From a virus: a stretch of 25,403 nt of DNA. Of this stretch, positions 9,048-14,605 are shown in pieces. The notes under the pieces are model-generated. The model did not search any database. It saw nothing but the letters and a program-made list of their open reading frames with translations, and had not been told where the DNA came from. The stretch covers positions 1-25,403 of the IMG/VR virus record IMGVR_UViG_3300032294_001025. One strand, 5' to 3'. The translations under genes and the position numbers were made by a program. Position 1 is the first letter of the stretch. Each line of letters opens with the position of its first letter.

Positions 9048-9340
9048 TTCTTAGCCATTCGTTCTGCGAATCCTCCCTTGAAGTCCTTCTCCTCCTCGAA
9101 TCCACCGGACTCCTCGAGGTCACCAATCAGCTGTTCTAGCTTTTGACGCTCCACAATAAGCTCCTTGCAGGCTAGTGCCGTATCCTTGATGGCTTGTAGC
9201 TCCGCCTTACGAGCAGAACCAGTAAGTTCTGGGTCTACCGGCTTGCGAATCTCCTCGGTCATATTATTGATGGCGGCCTCCATAGCAGATATGAGGTTCT
9301 TCGCAGCGTTTGCTGTAGTGAACTTTACTTCTTTACGCAT
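9044..9340 (-). CDS. Small helical protein in terminase small subunit position
   Basis: A predicted protein of 98 residues starting at the ATG at 9340 (MRKEVKFTTANAAK). A longer GTG start at 9367 is possible but would increase the overlap with the upstream gene from 16 to 43 bases, so the ATG is preferred. The sequence is strongly helical, with ELQAIKDTALACKELIVERQ and KLEQLIGDLEE forming a likely coiled coil, and ends in a charged tail. It overlaps the terminase large subunit start by 4 bases. Small terminase subunits are short helical DNA-binding proteins usually encoded just before the large subunit, so that role is plausible. No helix-turn-helix is clearly visible, so the function is inferred from position only. 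Confidence 0.6.
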   Translation of the reverse strand: MRKEVKFTTANAAKNLISAMEAAINNMTEEIRKPVDPELTGSARKAELQAIKDTALACKELIVERQKLEQLIGDLEESGGFEEEKDFKGGFAERMAKK

Positions 9341-9903
9341 AGCAGGTGGTGAATTTGCATACGCCACAGCTTTCGCCCATTGATGTCCATCTCATAGTCA
9401 GCATCCTTAGCAAAGAACACCACGTCGCCAACAGCAAGACCTTCTGACTCCAACCACTGGCTGCCGTACACAATACGTCCCCAGCGCTTCTCTGGCTCCT
9501 TAAACGTAACTAATTCGATAACATCGCTCTTAAGTTCAGGCTCAACCTCAACTGGCTCAAGGAATACCCAGTCGGCTACAGCAATCAGCGTTCCGTCTGG
9601 CTTCTCGATCAGGTAGGCTTGGTTAGCGCTACCGCCAAATTGGTCGTAGTTGACGCGGTAGATCTTTTCCTTCGGATCAACAACCTGCGTGTCGTTAAGT
9701 GCAACGTGGTGGTGGTGGAATACGTAGTCTCCTACCTCAACCTGACAGTCAAACTTAGCTGGAACACCAACTACCTTAGCCTTCATCGTGCGATGCTGGA
9801 ACTCGTTGTACTTGGTGTCTACGTATAGTTCGGTCTCTCCGACCTTCATCGTCTCATTGACAGCCGATGGGATGTGTACCAAGATATGGTATAGTGGTTT
9901 CAT
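9325..9903 (-). CDS. Putative co-chaperonin with two GroES-like modules
   Basis: A 192-residue protein starting at the ATG at 9903; an upstream extension to 9990 overlaps the preceding gene and is not needed. The C-terminal part (about 140-192) reads like a GroES fold: WGRIVYGS, GLAVGDVVFFAKDADYEM, INGRKLW and HHLLCVKK match the 'GKV..VG', 'VGDVVLF.KYAG.E', 'idg.eY' and 'ILAV' segments of GroES. An earlier part (about 40-117) repeats the pattern with KAKVVGVP, VEVGDYVFHHHHV and DWVFLEPV. Two modules in one chain would be unusual; bacterial GroES has one, about 95 residues long. T4 Gp31 shows that phages use their own co-chaperonin to fold capsid protein with host GroEL, which fits a late gene near terL. 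The fold was assigned by eye; a structure prediction would settle it. Confidence 0.6.
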   Translation of the reverse strand: MKPLYHILVHIPSAVNETMKVGETELYVDTKYNEFQHRTMKAKVVGVPAKFDCQVEVGDYVFHHHHVALNDTQVVDPKEKIYRVNYDQFGGSANQAYLIEKPDGTLIAVADWVFLEPVEVEPELKSDVIELVTFKEPEKRWGRIVYGSQWLESEGLAVGDVVFFAKDADYEMDINGRKLWRMQIHHLLCVKK

Positions 9904-9935
9904 ATGAAGTAATTTAAATTGTAAGTCGGTTACAA

Positions 9936-10169
9936 CTAAAAGTTGCAGTCGTACTCTACGATCGTAGGCATACCCTCGATAGACTTCCACAGCATAATAC
10001 CGCTCTCCTTTTTCAAATAGATAAGGTAACGACGCTCGCCGTGGTTATGTAAGTGCTGTCCATCGAGTATGATGGAGTTAATCTCTCCATCGCCAGCTTT
10101 CTGTCCCACATAGTAGGCCAGAGCTTTTAGCGGATCAGTGCCCGCAATGATTTTACGAATAAGGTCCAT
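9936..10169 (-). CDS. Small conserved-type phage protein, unknown function
   Basis: A 77-residue protein not recognised. The sequence begins MDLIRKIIAGTDPLKALAYY, a likely helix, followed by a beta-rich part with NSIILDGQHL, RRYLIYLKKE and a final IVEYDCNF. No signal peptide, membrane segment or catalytic motif is seen. It sits 5 bases after the stop of the 99-residue gene upstream and 32 bases before the GroES-like gene, and its A/T-rich leader (TAAATTAAATGAA) is like those of the other genes here. It is likely co-transcribed with the packaging and virion genes. Confidence 0.6.
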   Translation of the reverse strand: MDLIRKIIAGTDPLKALAYYVGQKAGDGEINSIILDGQHLHNHGERRYLIYLKKESGIMLWKSIEGMPTIVEYDCNF

Positions 10170-10174
10170 TTCAT

Positions 10175-10474
10175 TTAATTTAGATTTAGCCAGAAGTCTG
10201 GATCAGAAGTGTCTCCACTTTCGTCGTCATCATCGTCCTGGTAAGACGTTGCAAGATACATCAGCAAAGAATTCATCTCTTCCTGGCTGTCTACGTCGAT
10301 GGTAGAGATAGACTCAACCACGTTCTTTCCTTTGTGCTCTCCAGTTACAAGACCTACCGTGCCGATCATCATAAAATCATCGTACACGCCAAGCTCTTTA
10401 GCCTTCTCAGCAATCTCTTCGAAGCTGTTCCTCGCGAAGATGAACAGTTCAACCCTAGCTTGATCTTTATCCAT
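10175..10474 (-). CDS. Small acidic-tailed phage protein, unknown function
   Basis: A 99-residue protein of unknown function. The first two thirds look alpha/beta (VELFIFARNSFEEIAEKAKE, then FMMIGTVGLVTG and a DVDSQEEMNSLLMYLATS helix). The end is very acidic, with a run of five Asp then ESGD, closing on DFWLNLN. Its stop-side neighbour follows after 5 bases, and its start overlaps the stop of the 10474-11385 fibre-like gene by one base, so it lies within the same leftward transcription unit. The acidic tail and small size would suit a scaffold-like or DNA-mimic role, but nothing in the sequence proves it. Confidence 0.55.
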   Translation of the reverse strand: MDKDQARVELFIFARNSFEEIAEKAKELGVYDDFMMIGTVGLVTGEHKGKNVVESISTIDVDSQEEMNSLLMYLATSYQDDDDDESGDTSDPDFWLNLN

Positions 10475-11385
10475 TAAAGAACGCGTAGATGTAGTACTGA
10501 GAATGCGTCTAGTGAAATTGTTCCACTACCGGTCTCTGATGCTCTTACTGATATTACGTCGCCATTATTTAGGTTTTTGAAAAAGGCTTGCGTTACGTGG
10601 TGGTCAGCACCAGCACCTAGTGGTGATTCGCTAACATCTACGATAGCTCCGTTAACTTCTAGGTCGAACTTTACGGAAGTTCCAGATCCAGTTGTAGATA
10701 GACTTGCAGCTATAGTTATCTCAACTAGAATACCGTCAGCCAATATCGTTACCGAATCGTTTACGCCACCATACACGCTTGAAAGAGAGAAATACGCTGC
10801 TCCGTCACCAACTTTGTTGGAGGAACCAGCACCAGTTCCTATAGAAAAGAACTCAAGAACTTGAGGAGTTGATGTTAGGGACAATGTATCTGATGTCTTT
10901 AGCACAAACTCGGGTGCAGACTGATAGCCACCAGGGTTTATGAGCGACTTAAGATTAGAATAGTCGATGCGACGCCAAGAGTTGGTAGATACGTCGTAAA
11001 TCAAGAACCTGTCTCCATTGGCGATAGCACCAATGTCAGAGATAGAGGATGGGTTGTCAAGGCGTACAGTTGAGCTAGTGATAGCAAGAGGAAGCGTGGC
11101 AGCAGTAACAGCGCCACCAGAGAATGCAGCGGCGTTCAGCGTACGCTTTACAACCTGATTGTTTGCATTAAGAAGCAGGGCCGAGGTCTCAGTGGTTCCG
11201 GTAGCAGGAACAGTTGGGAACTCAAGGATTCCATTAACGCCAACTTTCGTGGTTCCGATCTGAAGCGCAGTGGTTACTCCGTCTCCAGACTCCACGTTCT
11301 TTAACGTGGTAGTGGCTGTGTTAGTAGAAAGCTTCAGCAGCGAAGCAAACGCATCTTTAACCTTCTGACCGCTAAGTGTTGCCAT
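10474..11385 (-). CDS. Fibre-like virion protein with jelly-roll-like C-terminus
   Basis: A 303-residue protein starting at the ATG at 11385 (MATLSGQKVKDAF). A start at 11439 would run across the divergent promoter region and into the rightward gene, so it is rejected. The N-terminal half is rich in Thr, Ala, Asn, Val and Gly, with TALQIGTTKVGVNGILEF and TETSALLLNANNQVVKRT, as in phage fibre shafts. The middle contains GDRFLIYDVSTNSWRRIDYS, a module common in phage fibres. The last 120 residues (YFSLSSVYGG, ADGILVEITIAAS, KFDLEVNGAIV, NGDVISVRASETG) look like an all-beta jelly roll of the kind that ends trimeric fibres. It may be a head fibre or tail spike; position relative to terminase and endolysin does not decide between them. 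Confidence 0.65.
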   Translation of the reverse strand: MATLSGQKVKDAFASLLKLSTNTATTTLKNVESGDGVTTALQIGTTKVGVNGILEFPTVPATGTTETSALLLNANNQVVKRTLNAAAFSGGAVTAATLPLAITSSTVRLDNPSSISDIGAIANGDRFLIYDVSTNSWRRIDYSNLKSLINPGGYQSAPEFVLKTSDTLSLTSTPQVLEFFSIGTGAGSSNKVGDGAAYFSLSSVYGGVNDSVTILADGILVEITIAASLSTTGSGTSVKFDLEVNGAIVDVSESPLGAGADHHVTQAFFKNLNNGDVISVRASETGSGTISLDAFSVLHLRVL

Positions 11386-11391
11386 ATTATT

Positions 11392-11410
11392 TACTTTTGC
11401 TACAAAGATA
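11392..11410. promoter_or_regulatory. Divergent pair of TAnnTTTG boxes
   Basis: Between the leftward gene starting at 11385 and the rightward gene starting at 11423, TACTTTTG (plus strand, 11392-11399) and TATCTTTG (minus strand, 11410-11403) face away from their target genes' far ends within 19 bases. The leftward box lies 17 bases before its ATG; the rightward box lies 23 bases before the TTG start. Neither has a TTG at 19-20 bases. If both work, they could not be occupied at the same time. Confidence 0.4.
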
Positions 11411-11422
11411 CAATTTACTTCA

Positions 11423-12055
11423 TTGGCTAAAAAGTTCAAAAAGAAGGAGGACCTTAAGTTCAGGGACTTCGCCTACCGCGACGAGCGTGGTGATCTGTCG
11501 TACAAGTACGTATGGCACGCAGACCGGTTTATCAAACAACACTACGGACTACAGCCTATGTATGTCCAGTTTCTTATTTACGCCTACGACCTAGAGTTCT
11601 TCACCATCGAATGGATGGCTAAACAGTTATCTAAGTCATACAACCAGACCAAAGACTGGCTGACTGTCAAGATGCGTAAGAAAGGGTTGCTGTTCGACTA
11701 CTTCTCGTCAGAGGACATCAACATCCACAAGGACACATCTATGTGGTTTCGTCAGGAGAACAGATGGAACTACCGAAAGCGCTATGCGCTGACGCAAGAA
11801 GGTCGTATGATTGCAGATCGATGGAAGGCGATAGCTTCAGGAAGAGAAAAGGTAGAGCTAGACTATCACCCAAGGGCCGAAAACTTTGAGATACCAGACA
11901 AAAAAGAAGGTCTTCCTATTGGTGGTAAGCTAAAGAAAAGGTTGCGTGGTCACGAGGACACTCCGCTAGGGAAGAAGCTGATAGCTAAGGCTATCGAGAA
12001 TGGGATTGATATAAGCGGAATTTTGCCTCCTTTGAAGCCCCAGCGTGGGGAGTAA
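11423..12055 (+). CDS. Winged-helix protein, putative transcriptional regulator
   Basis: A 210-residue basic protein starting at a TTG (11423); the next ATG is 45 codons in and would remove conserved-looking sequence. Residues about 45-125 suggest a winged helix-turn-helix of MarR type: FLIYAYDLEFFTIEWMAKQL is followed by a probable recognition helix SYNQTKDWLTVKMRKKGLL and then RYALTQEGRMIADRWKAI, like the 'LT.eGr...' wing and following helix of such regulators. The tail is Lys/Arg-rich (LPIGGKLKKRL, LGKKLIAKAI). It is the only rightward gene within the leftward late block, and its 3' end overlaps the convergent small gene at 11991-12164 by 65 bases. A role in switching late transcription is inferred from the fold and from its shared divergent promoter region; a packaging or DNA-binding role is also possible. 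Confidence 0.6.
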   Translation: MAKKFKKKEDLKFRDFAYRDERGDLSYKYVWHADRFIKQHYGLQPMYVQFLIYAYDLEFFTIEWMAKQLSKSYNQTKDWLTVKMRKKGLLFDYFSSEDINIHKDTSMWFRQENRWNYRKRYALTQEGRMIADRWKAIASGREKVELDYHPRAENFEIPDKKEGLPIGGKLKKRLRGHEDTPLGKKLIAKAIENGIDISGILPPLKPQRGE

Positions 12056-12164
12056 ACTTGCCGTCTTTGTCCGGCATCAGGTAGTAACGACCCTTCTCCA
12101 ACATCCAGTGATGACCTTCTGGTGCTGGTACCATTACGTGGGTCTGTTTCTTCTTAGCTTTCAT
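11991..12164 (-). CDS. Small basic phage protein (57 aa)
   Basis: The ATG at 12164 overlaps the stop of the upstream gene as ATGA, and the frame runs 57 codons to a TAG at 11991. The protein begins MKAKKKQTHVMVPAPEGHHW and continues with a LEKGRYYLMPDKDGKFTPH stretch and GAS. The MKAK start is shared with the genes at 12645 and 12829, and MKTKK with the one at 12161, which supports it as a real member of this cluster. The GHHWM / YYLMP / PH-GAS pattern looks like a short conserved phage protein, but no function is recognised. Its 3' end lies antisense to the last 65 bases of the rightward winged-helix gene. Confidence 0.6.
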   Translation of the reverse strand: MKAKKKQTHVMVPAPEGHHWMLEKGRYYLMPDKDGKFTPHAGASKEAKFRLYQSHSR

Positions 12165-12379
12165 TTCTTAGTTCTATTACGTACTGCTGATATAAAGCGC
12201 TTCTCGTCGTGGTCGTAGTCCTTACCGTCTCCGTTGCCGTATGTGCCAGCCTGACGGTTCTTCTTGTTTAAAAACGCACGATATTGCTTACGCTCACGAG
12301 TAGAATGGTACTTCTTGTCGTACGCTTTCTTCTTCTCGTAACTGTCGGGGTTCTCGTCGTAGAACTTCTTAGTCTTCAT
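12161..12379 (-). CDS. Small basic phage protein with YGNGDGKD motif
   Basis: A 72-residue, highly charged protein (MKTKKFYDENPDSYEKKKAY at the start). The middle has RERKQYRAFLNKKNR and then GTYGNGDGKDYDH. This Tyr/Lys-rich pattern followed by GNGDGKD resembles small proteins seen in many Bacteroidota phages next to virion genes; their function is not established. It overlaps the upstream 40-codon gene by 11 bases and the downstream 57-codon gene by 4 bases. A nucleic acid-binding or internal virion role would suit the charge, but this is inference. Confidence 0.65.
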   Translation of the reverse strand: MKTKKFYDENPDSYEKKKAYDKKYHSTRERKQYRAFLNKKNRQAGTYGNGDGKDYDHDEKRFISAVRNRTKK

Positions 12380-12491
12380 TGCTGAGTTTGTTTAGCAATT
12401 GGAAGTTACGAATTCCAACAACAGCACGATCAGCACTGACGCGCTTTACGCCACGGAGGTTTACCCCTCGCTTTTTTGCTGACTTTGCCAT
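12369..12491 (-). CDS. Tiny basic protein (40 aa)
   Basis: A 40-codon frame opens at the ATG at 12491 (MAKSAKKRGVNLRGVKRVSA) and closes with TAA at 12369. It overlaps the upstream gene by 31 bases and the downstream gene's ATG by 11 bases, the same 11-base overlap seen between the 12645 and 12461 genes. It fills what would otherwise be an 81-base gap in a closely packed cluster. The first half is Lys/Arg-rich; the rest includes VVGIRNFQLLNKL. No family is recognised. Overlap pattern and composition support it as real, but it could be a chance frame. Confidence 0.5.
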   Translation of the reverse strand: MAKSAKKRGVNLRGVKRVSADRAVVGIRNFQLLNKLSNED

Positions 12492-12655
12492 TGCTTGAGA
12501 ATATAGCTCGTTAAGCTGTTGATAGAGTCGTGGAAGACGACACGATCGTAGATACCGTTGAAGTAGTCAAGGTAATGGTCACGAGGGATTGCGGCCCACT
12601 GGTCCCGGTAGGGGCTGTAGTGGAACACGTAATCAATCAGTACCTCATTCCTCAT
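12461..12655 (-). CDS. Small aromatic-rich phage protein (64 aa)
   Basis: A 64-residue protein not recognised. It is rich in Tyr, Phe, Trp and His in its first 45 residues (DYVFHYSPYRDQWAAIPRDH, then YLDYFNGIYDRVVF) and ends in a Gln/Ser/Lys-rich tail. No signal peptide or membrane helix is apparent. The start overlaps the end of the preceding gene by 11 bases, so it is probably translated by coupling within the cluster running from the 12829 gene down to 11991. Confidence 0.6.
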   Translation of the reverse strand: MRNEVLIDYVFHYSPYRDQWAAIPRDHYLDYFNGIYDRVVFHDSINSLTSYILKQWQSQQKSEG

Positions 12656-12827
12656 CCTCGTAGAAACAAGCCTTGAACTTAAAGCTCGTAGGCGTCTTAC
12701 CAGAAGCCTTTACAGCAGCCTCTAGCTGTTTCATTCCTGAGGCCATATCCATAGACTTGATCTCGATCTCCTCACCGGACATCTCTTCGCCCATCTTGCC
12801 CCCGTAGTTGTACTTCTTAGCTTTCAT
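12645..12827 (-). CDS. Small phage protein with MKAKK start (60 aa)
   Basis: A 60-residue protein. The N-terminus MKAKKYNYGGKMGEEMSGEE combines the MKAK start of its neighbours with a GGKM motif like those repeated in the 12829 gene product. The rest is a probable helix (MDMASGMKQLEAAVKASG) and a short beta segment ending in acidic EDEE. The stop is followed by an 11-base overlap with the next gene, and only one base separates it from the gene upstream. Probably a minor virion or assembly protein by context; no domain is recognised. Confidence 0.6.
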   Translation of the reverse strand: MKAKKYNYGGKMGEEMSGEEIEIKSMDMASGMKQLEAAVKASGKTPTSFKFKACFYEDEE

Positions 12828-12828
12828 C

Positions 12829-13242
12829 TTACTTCTTCTTTAGCATCTTGAAGTCAACAGAAGAGATCTTTCCGTCCTTGTTGGCGTCAAGCTTTACCTG
12901 ACCGCCCTTGAGGTACTTCATCATTCCACCCTTAGAGTACTTCTTCATCATACCACCTTTTGCGTAGTATCCGTCGACGTTCATCTTACCTCCACCCATC
13001 ATCTTCTTTACGGGCTTCTTGGCGATCATCATACCCTTAGCCTTCAGCTCACGGTCAAAAGCAGGAACAGCATCAGGATCTGATTCCTTCAAAGCATTGC
13101 GCATCTCGGTCAGGTTCTCCATCTCACGAGCCTTTGCATTTGCATTGAACTTCTGGTCAGCCGTCATAGGCTTCTTCTTCTTAGGGTCCGGAACGATCGG
13201 AGCCTTGCCTCCGTTCTGGTACACAGTCATCTTAGCTTTCAT
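12829..13242 (-). CDS. GGMM-repeat basic protein with EF-hand-like loop
   Basis: A 137-residue, Lys/Met/Gly-rich protein. The N-terminus is MKAKMTVYQNGGKAPIVPDP, then a charged helical part, followed from about residue 76 by several GGGKM, KGGMMKKY, KGGMMKYL and KGGQVKL units. The last 18 residues contain DANKDGKISSVD, which fits a canonical calcium-binding EF-hand or dockerin loop (Asp1, Asn3, Asp5, Gly6, Ile8, Asp12). Repeats of the GGMMKKY type are common in small proteins encoded beside virion genes of Bacteroidota phages, but their function is not known to me. A TAACTTTG box ends 6 bases before the ATG. It leads the six-gene small cluster; the endolysin gene lies directly upstream. Confidence 0.65.
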   Translation of the reverse strand: MKAKMTVYQNGGKAPIVPDPKKKKPMTADQKFNANAKAREMENLTEMRNALKESDPDAVPAFDRELKAKGMMIAKKPVKKMMGGGKMNVDGYYAKGGMMKKYSKGGMMKYLKGGQVKLDANKDGKISSVDFKMLKKK

Positions 13243-13247
13243 AGGTA

Positions 13248-13255
13248 CAAAGTTA
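13248..13255 (-). promoter_or_regulatory. TAACTTTG, -7-like box with a 5-base gap to the ATG
   Basis: On the minus strand TAACTTTG is followed by TACCT and the ATG of the 12829-13242 gene. It overlaps the intergenic gap after the endolysin stop. There is no TTG at the -33 position. Transcription starting here would give a near-leaderless mRNA. Confidence 0.4.
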
Positions 13256-13256
13256 T

Positions 13257-13721
13257 TTATTTATACGGTACGTATTTTGTCTTACCACCCTCACGAACAG
13301 CCTTGAGGATCTGCTTGCGGTTAGCACCTTTGCGGTACCCTACGTGTACCCAGTCAGGGTTCTTGTCTGTTCCGAACTCCCAGATCAATTGATCGAACTC
13401 CAGGTTGTCCTTGATGAACTTAAACACATCAGCATTGGTAACACCGTTACCGTGGCCGTCCTGGTCAAGGTCAAGCGCACGACCCAAGTTATGGTCCGAG
13501 GTAGCACTACCTCCAATAGCCTTGTTCAAGGCAGCAGACCGGTACCCGCTGCTTACAAAGATCGGAACACCAAAGTACTCACGTACCTTGTCGAACACCT
13601 CAACAGCAATCGTCTTCATATTCTCCAGATGCTCAGCAGTAGGTTCGTTACTAATGCCCTTACGCTTGGCAGTGTCACTACGTGTGACCTCAGCAAGTGA
13701 TAGATAGTTACTCAGTTTCAT
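13257..13721 (-). CDS. Endolysin, peptidase M15A family
   Basis: A 154-residue zinc peptidase starting at the ATG at 13721 (MKLSNYLSLAEV); an upstream start at 13787 would cross the -7-like box and add a hydrophobic run, so it is less likely. M15 features are visible: GVPIFVSSGYRSAALN (51-66), SATSDHNLGRALDLD (72-86) with zinc ligands His77 and Asp84, QLIWEFG (111-117) with the probable catalytic Glu115, and WVHVGY (125-129) with the third ligand His126. Members cleave peptide cross-links in peptidoglycan, so this protein would lyse the host at the end of infection. It has no signal peptide, so release would need a holin, or it could be a virion-carried enzyme. No holin is obvious nearby. All key residues are present. 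Confidence 0.88.
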   Translation of the reverse strand: MKLSNYLSLAEVTRSDTAKRKGISNEPTAEHLENMKTIAVEVFDKVREYFGVPIFVSSGYRSAALNKAIGGSATSDHNLGRALDLDQDGHGNGVTNADVFKFIKDNLEFDQLIWEFGTDKNPDWVHVGYRKGANRKQILKAVREGGKTKYVPYK

Positions 13722-13726
13722 AGCCA

Positions 13727-13734
13727 CAAAGATA
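13727..13734 (-). promoter_or_regulatory. TATCTTTG, -7-like box before the endolysin
   Basis: TATCTTTG on the minus strand is followed by TGGCT and the ATG at 13721, a 5-base gap identical to that at 13248-13255. No TTG lies 19-20 bases upstream. It supports the shorter start of the endolysin gene. Confidence 0.4.
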
Positions 13735-13816
13735 ACAACACCACCAATAGCTGTTTTTACTAGGTACAAATCGTGTACCCTTACCAATACGCAAAATAAA
13801 CTCCCACTAATCTAGT

Positions 13817-13836
13817 AGGTATTTATATAAGTACCT
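13817..13836. repeat. Near-perfect 20-base palindrome, possible operator
   Basis: AGGTA (13817-13821) and TACCT (13832-13836) flank an A/T-rich core whose centre TTATATAA is itself a palindrome; only one symmetrical base pair of the 20 breaks the symmetry. It sits in the divergent region, about 95 bases upstream of the endolysin start and 33 bases upstream of the RNA promoter. The size and symmetry suit a dimeric repressor or activator site. Confidence 0.4.
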
Positions 13837-13868
13837 GACAACCACACACATAAATCTACACATACCAC

Positions 13869-13899
13869 TTGACTTTCTCGTCTGTAGACCTTAGCTTTG
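13869..13899 (+). promoter_or_regulatory. Strong Bacteroidota-type promoter for a candidate RNA
   Basis: TTG at 13869-13871 and TAGCTTTG at 13892-13899 are separated by exactly 20 bases, matching the Bacteroidota -33/-7 consensus. The same N20 spacing occurs in the promoters at 20924 and 21764. Downstream is not a gene start but a hairpin-rich stretch. Confidence 0.7.
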
Positions 13900-13904
13900 T
13901 GCTA

Positions 13905-14194
13905 CGCTCTTGCGACAAGAGCAGACGAAGTACACTATATCGCCTGACGCTTCTCATATACGAAGCATCACAACCATAGCCCGACGGCGATCTTGAGCCG
14001 AGGGCGTGTAGAGTCAGGGGAGCTAGCCCTAAGGCGACAAGCGACCCGGACAAGCGATAGAGCAACGCAATCAGAAACCGCTTGAAAGCTCTGGCAGATG
14101 TCCTGCCCTGTCCGGTCTGTCCAGTTTCTATAACCGGACGGACACTTCGAACAGCATTATGTAACGCTAGGTTAGGTTCATATAGCTGTTTTCT
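13905..14194 (+). ncRNA. Candidate structured non-coding RNA 1
   Basis: About 290 bases follow the promoter at 13869 with no plausible plus-strand gene. The stretch is G/C-richer than its surroundings and full of stems: GCTCTTG/CAAGAGC with a CGA loop right at the expected 5' end (13906-13922); TGA-GCTTC/GAAGC-TCA (13945-13970); GCCC..CGGC/GCCG..GGGC (13979-14005); GGCAG/CTGCC (14093-14107); GTCCGGT/ACCGGAC (about 14110-14140); and a final hairpin with T-run (14151-14194). A minus-strand reading frame of 69 codons lies across it but has no good ATG and would be antisense to the promoter. A stable 5' hairpin plus a 3' terminator is what one expects of a phage small RNA. Exact ends are estimates. 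Confidence 0.5.
14151..14194 (+). terminator. Probable Rho-independent terminator of RNA 1
   Basis: ACAGC (14151-14155) pairs with GCTGT (14185-14189), and TATGtAAC with GTTCATA inside it, giving about 12 pairs with one small internal loop and one bulge. The T-run after the stem is short (TTTTCT), so efficiency may be moderate. Confidence 0.45.
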
Positions 14195-14520
14195 ACCCAG
14201 TTACAAAGATTGTCAAACATATTGAAGCCTTCCCCCGTAATTCGTTTTAGAAAATAGTATCTAGGGGATTATATACATATACGCGCGGTTTCCTATTGCG
14301 GCGGAAATTGTTTTCCAAAGGTATGCCCCTACGTTTATTTTGTTTTCGTTTCGGTCGTTTGGCGTTTTTGTGGTCGGGCGTTGAATTGTTTGTTCGGGCC
14401 TTGTTAAGGGAGGCGGAACAATCTCCCCAACTTTTCCCACCTTTTCCCACATCCCGCCATAATTACCCGCCTTATATGCGCTTTGCCCGCTAGGGTTAAA
14501 AATTTTTTTTACTTGGTATA
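14195..14520. other. Non-coding stretch before the right-block promoter
   Basis: No convincing gene is seen in these 326 bases. Overlapping minus-strand frames (ending near 14247 and 14261) and a plus-strand frame (14296-14493) contradict each other and lack family features. The stretch alternates T-rich runs with short GGGC/GCGG words and contains TTGTTC/GAACAA flanking CCTT-gtt-AAGG (14390-14421), a tandem repeat at 14431-14450, and a T8 run just before the promoter. It could carry binding sites or part of an origin; nothing proves either. Confidence 0.4.
14431..14450 (+). repeat. Tandem repeat of CTTTTCCCAC
   Basis: Two perfect adjacent copies of the 10-base unit CTTTTCCCAC, preceded by TCCCCAA and followed by ATCCCGCC, make a pyrimidine-rich plus strand about 70 bases before the right-block promoter. 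One helical turn per unit would put bound proteins on the same face of the DNA. Confidence 0.5.
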
Positions 14521-14550
14521 TTGTTTTTTCAAATTGTTGTCGTATGTTTG
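14521..14550 (+). promoter_or_regulatory. Promoter of the rightward block
   Basis: TTG (14521-14523), 19 bases, then TATGTTTG (14543-14550). It lies 55 bases before the ATG at 14606. A 5-base-pair hairpin GTAGG/CCTAC (14555-14569) follows directly, covering the expected start of transcription, and may act as a 5' stabiliser or an operator. Confidence 0.65.
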
Positions 14551-14605
14551 TGACGTAGGTATTCCCTACTTTGTTTTAAGTGTTTAATTATTAATTCTTT
14601 ATGTT

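Noticed and set aside
11386-11439. Upstream extension of the fibre-like gene to 11439
   Set aside because: It would overlap the rightward gene start and cross both -7-like boxes; the ATG at 11385 gives a normal fibre N-terminus.
13856-14065. Minus-strand frame of 69 codons in the divergent region
   Set aside because: No ATG start near a leader, Arg/Ser/Leu-rich, and antisense to a strong promoter and hairpin-rich stretch better explained as an RNA.
14247-14493. Three overlapping frames (two minus, one plus)
   Set aside because: They contradict each other, none overlaps or closely abuts a real gene, and the basic composition follows from the T/G-rich DNA; treated as non-coding.
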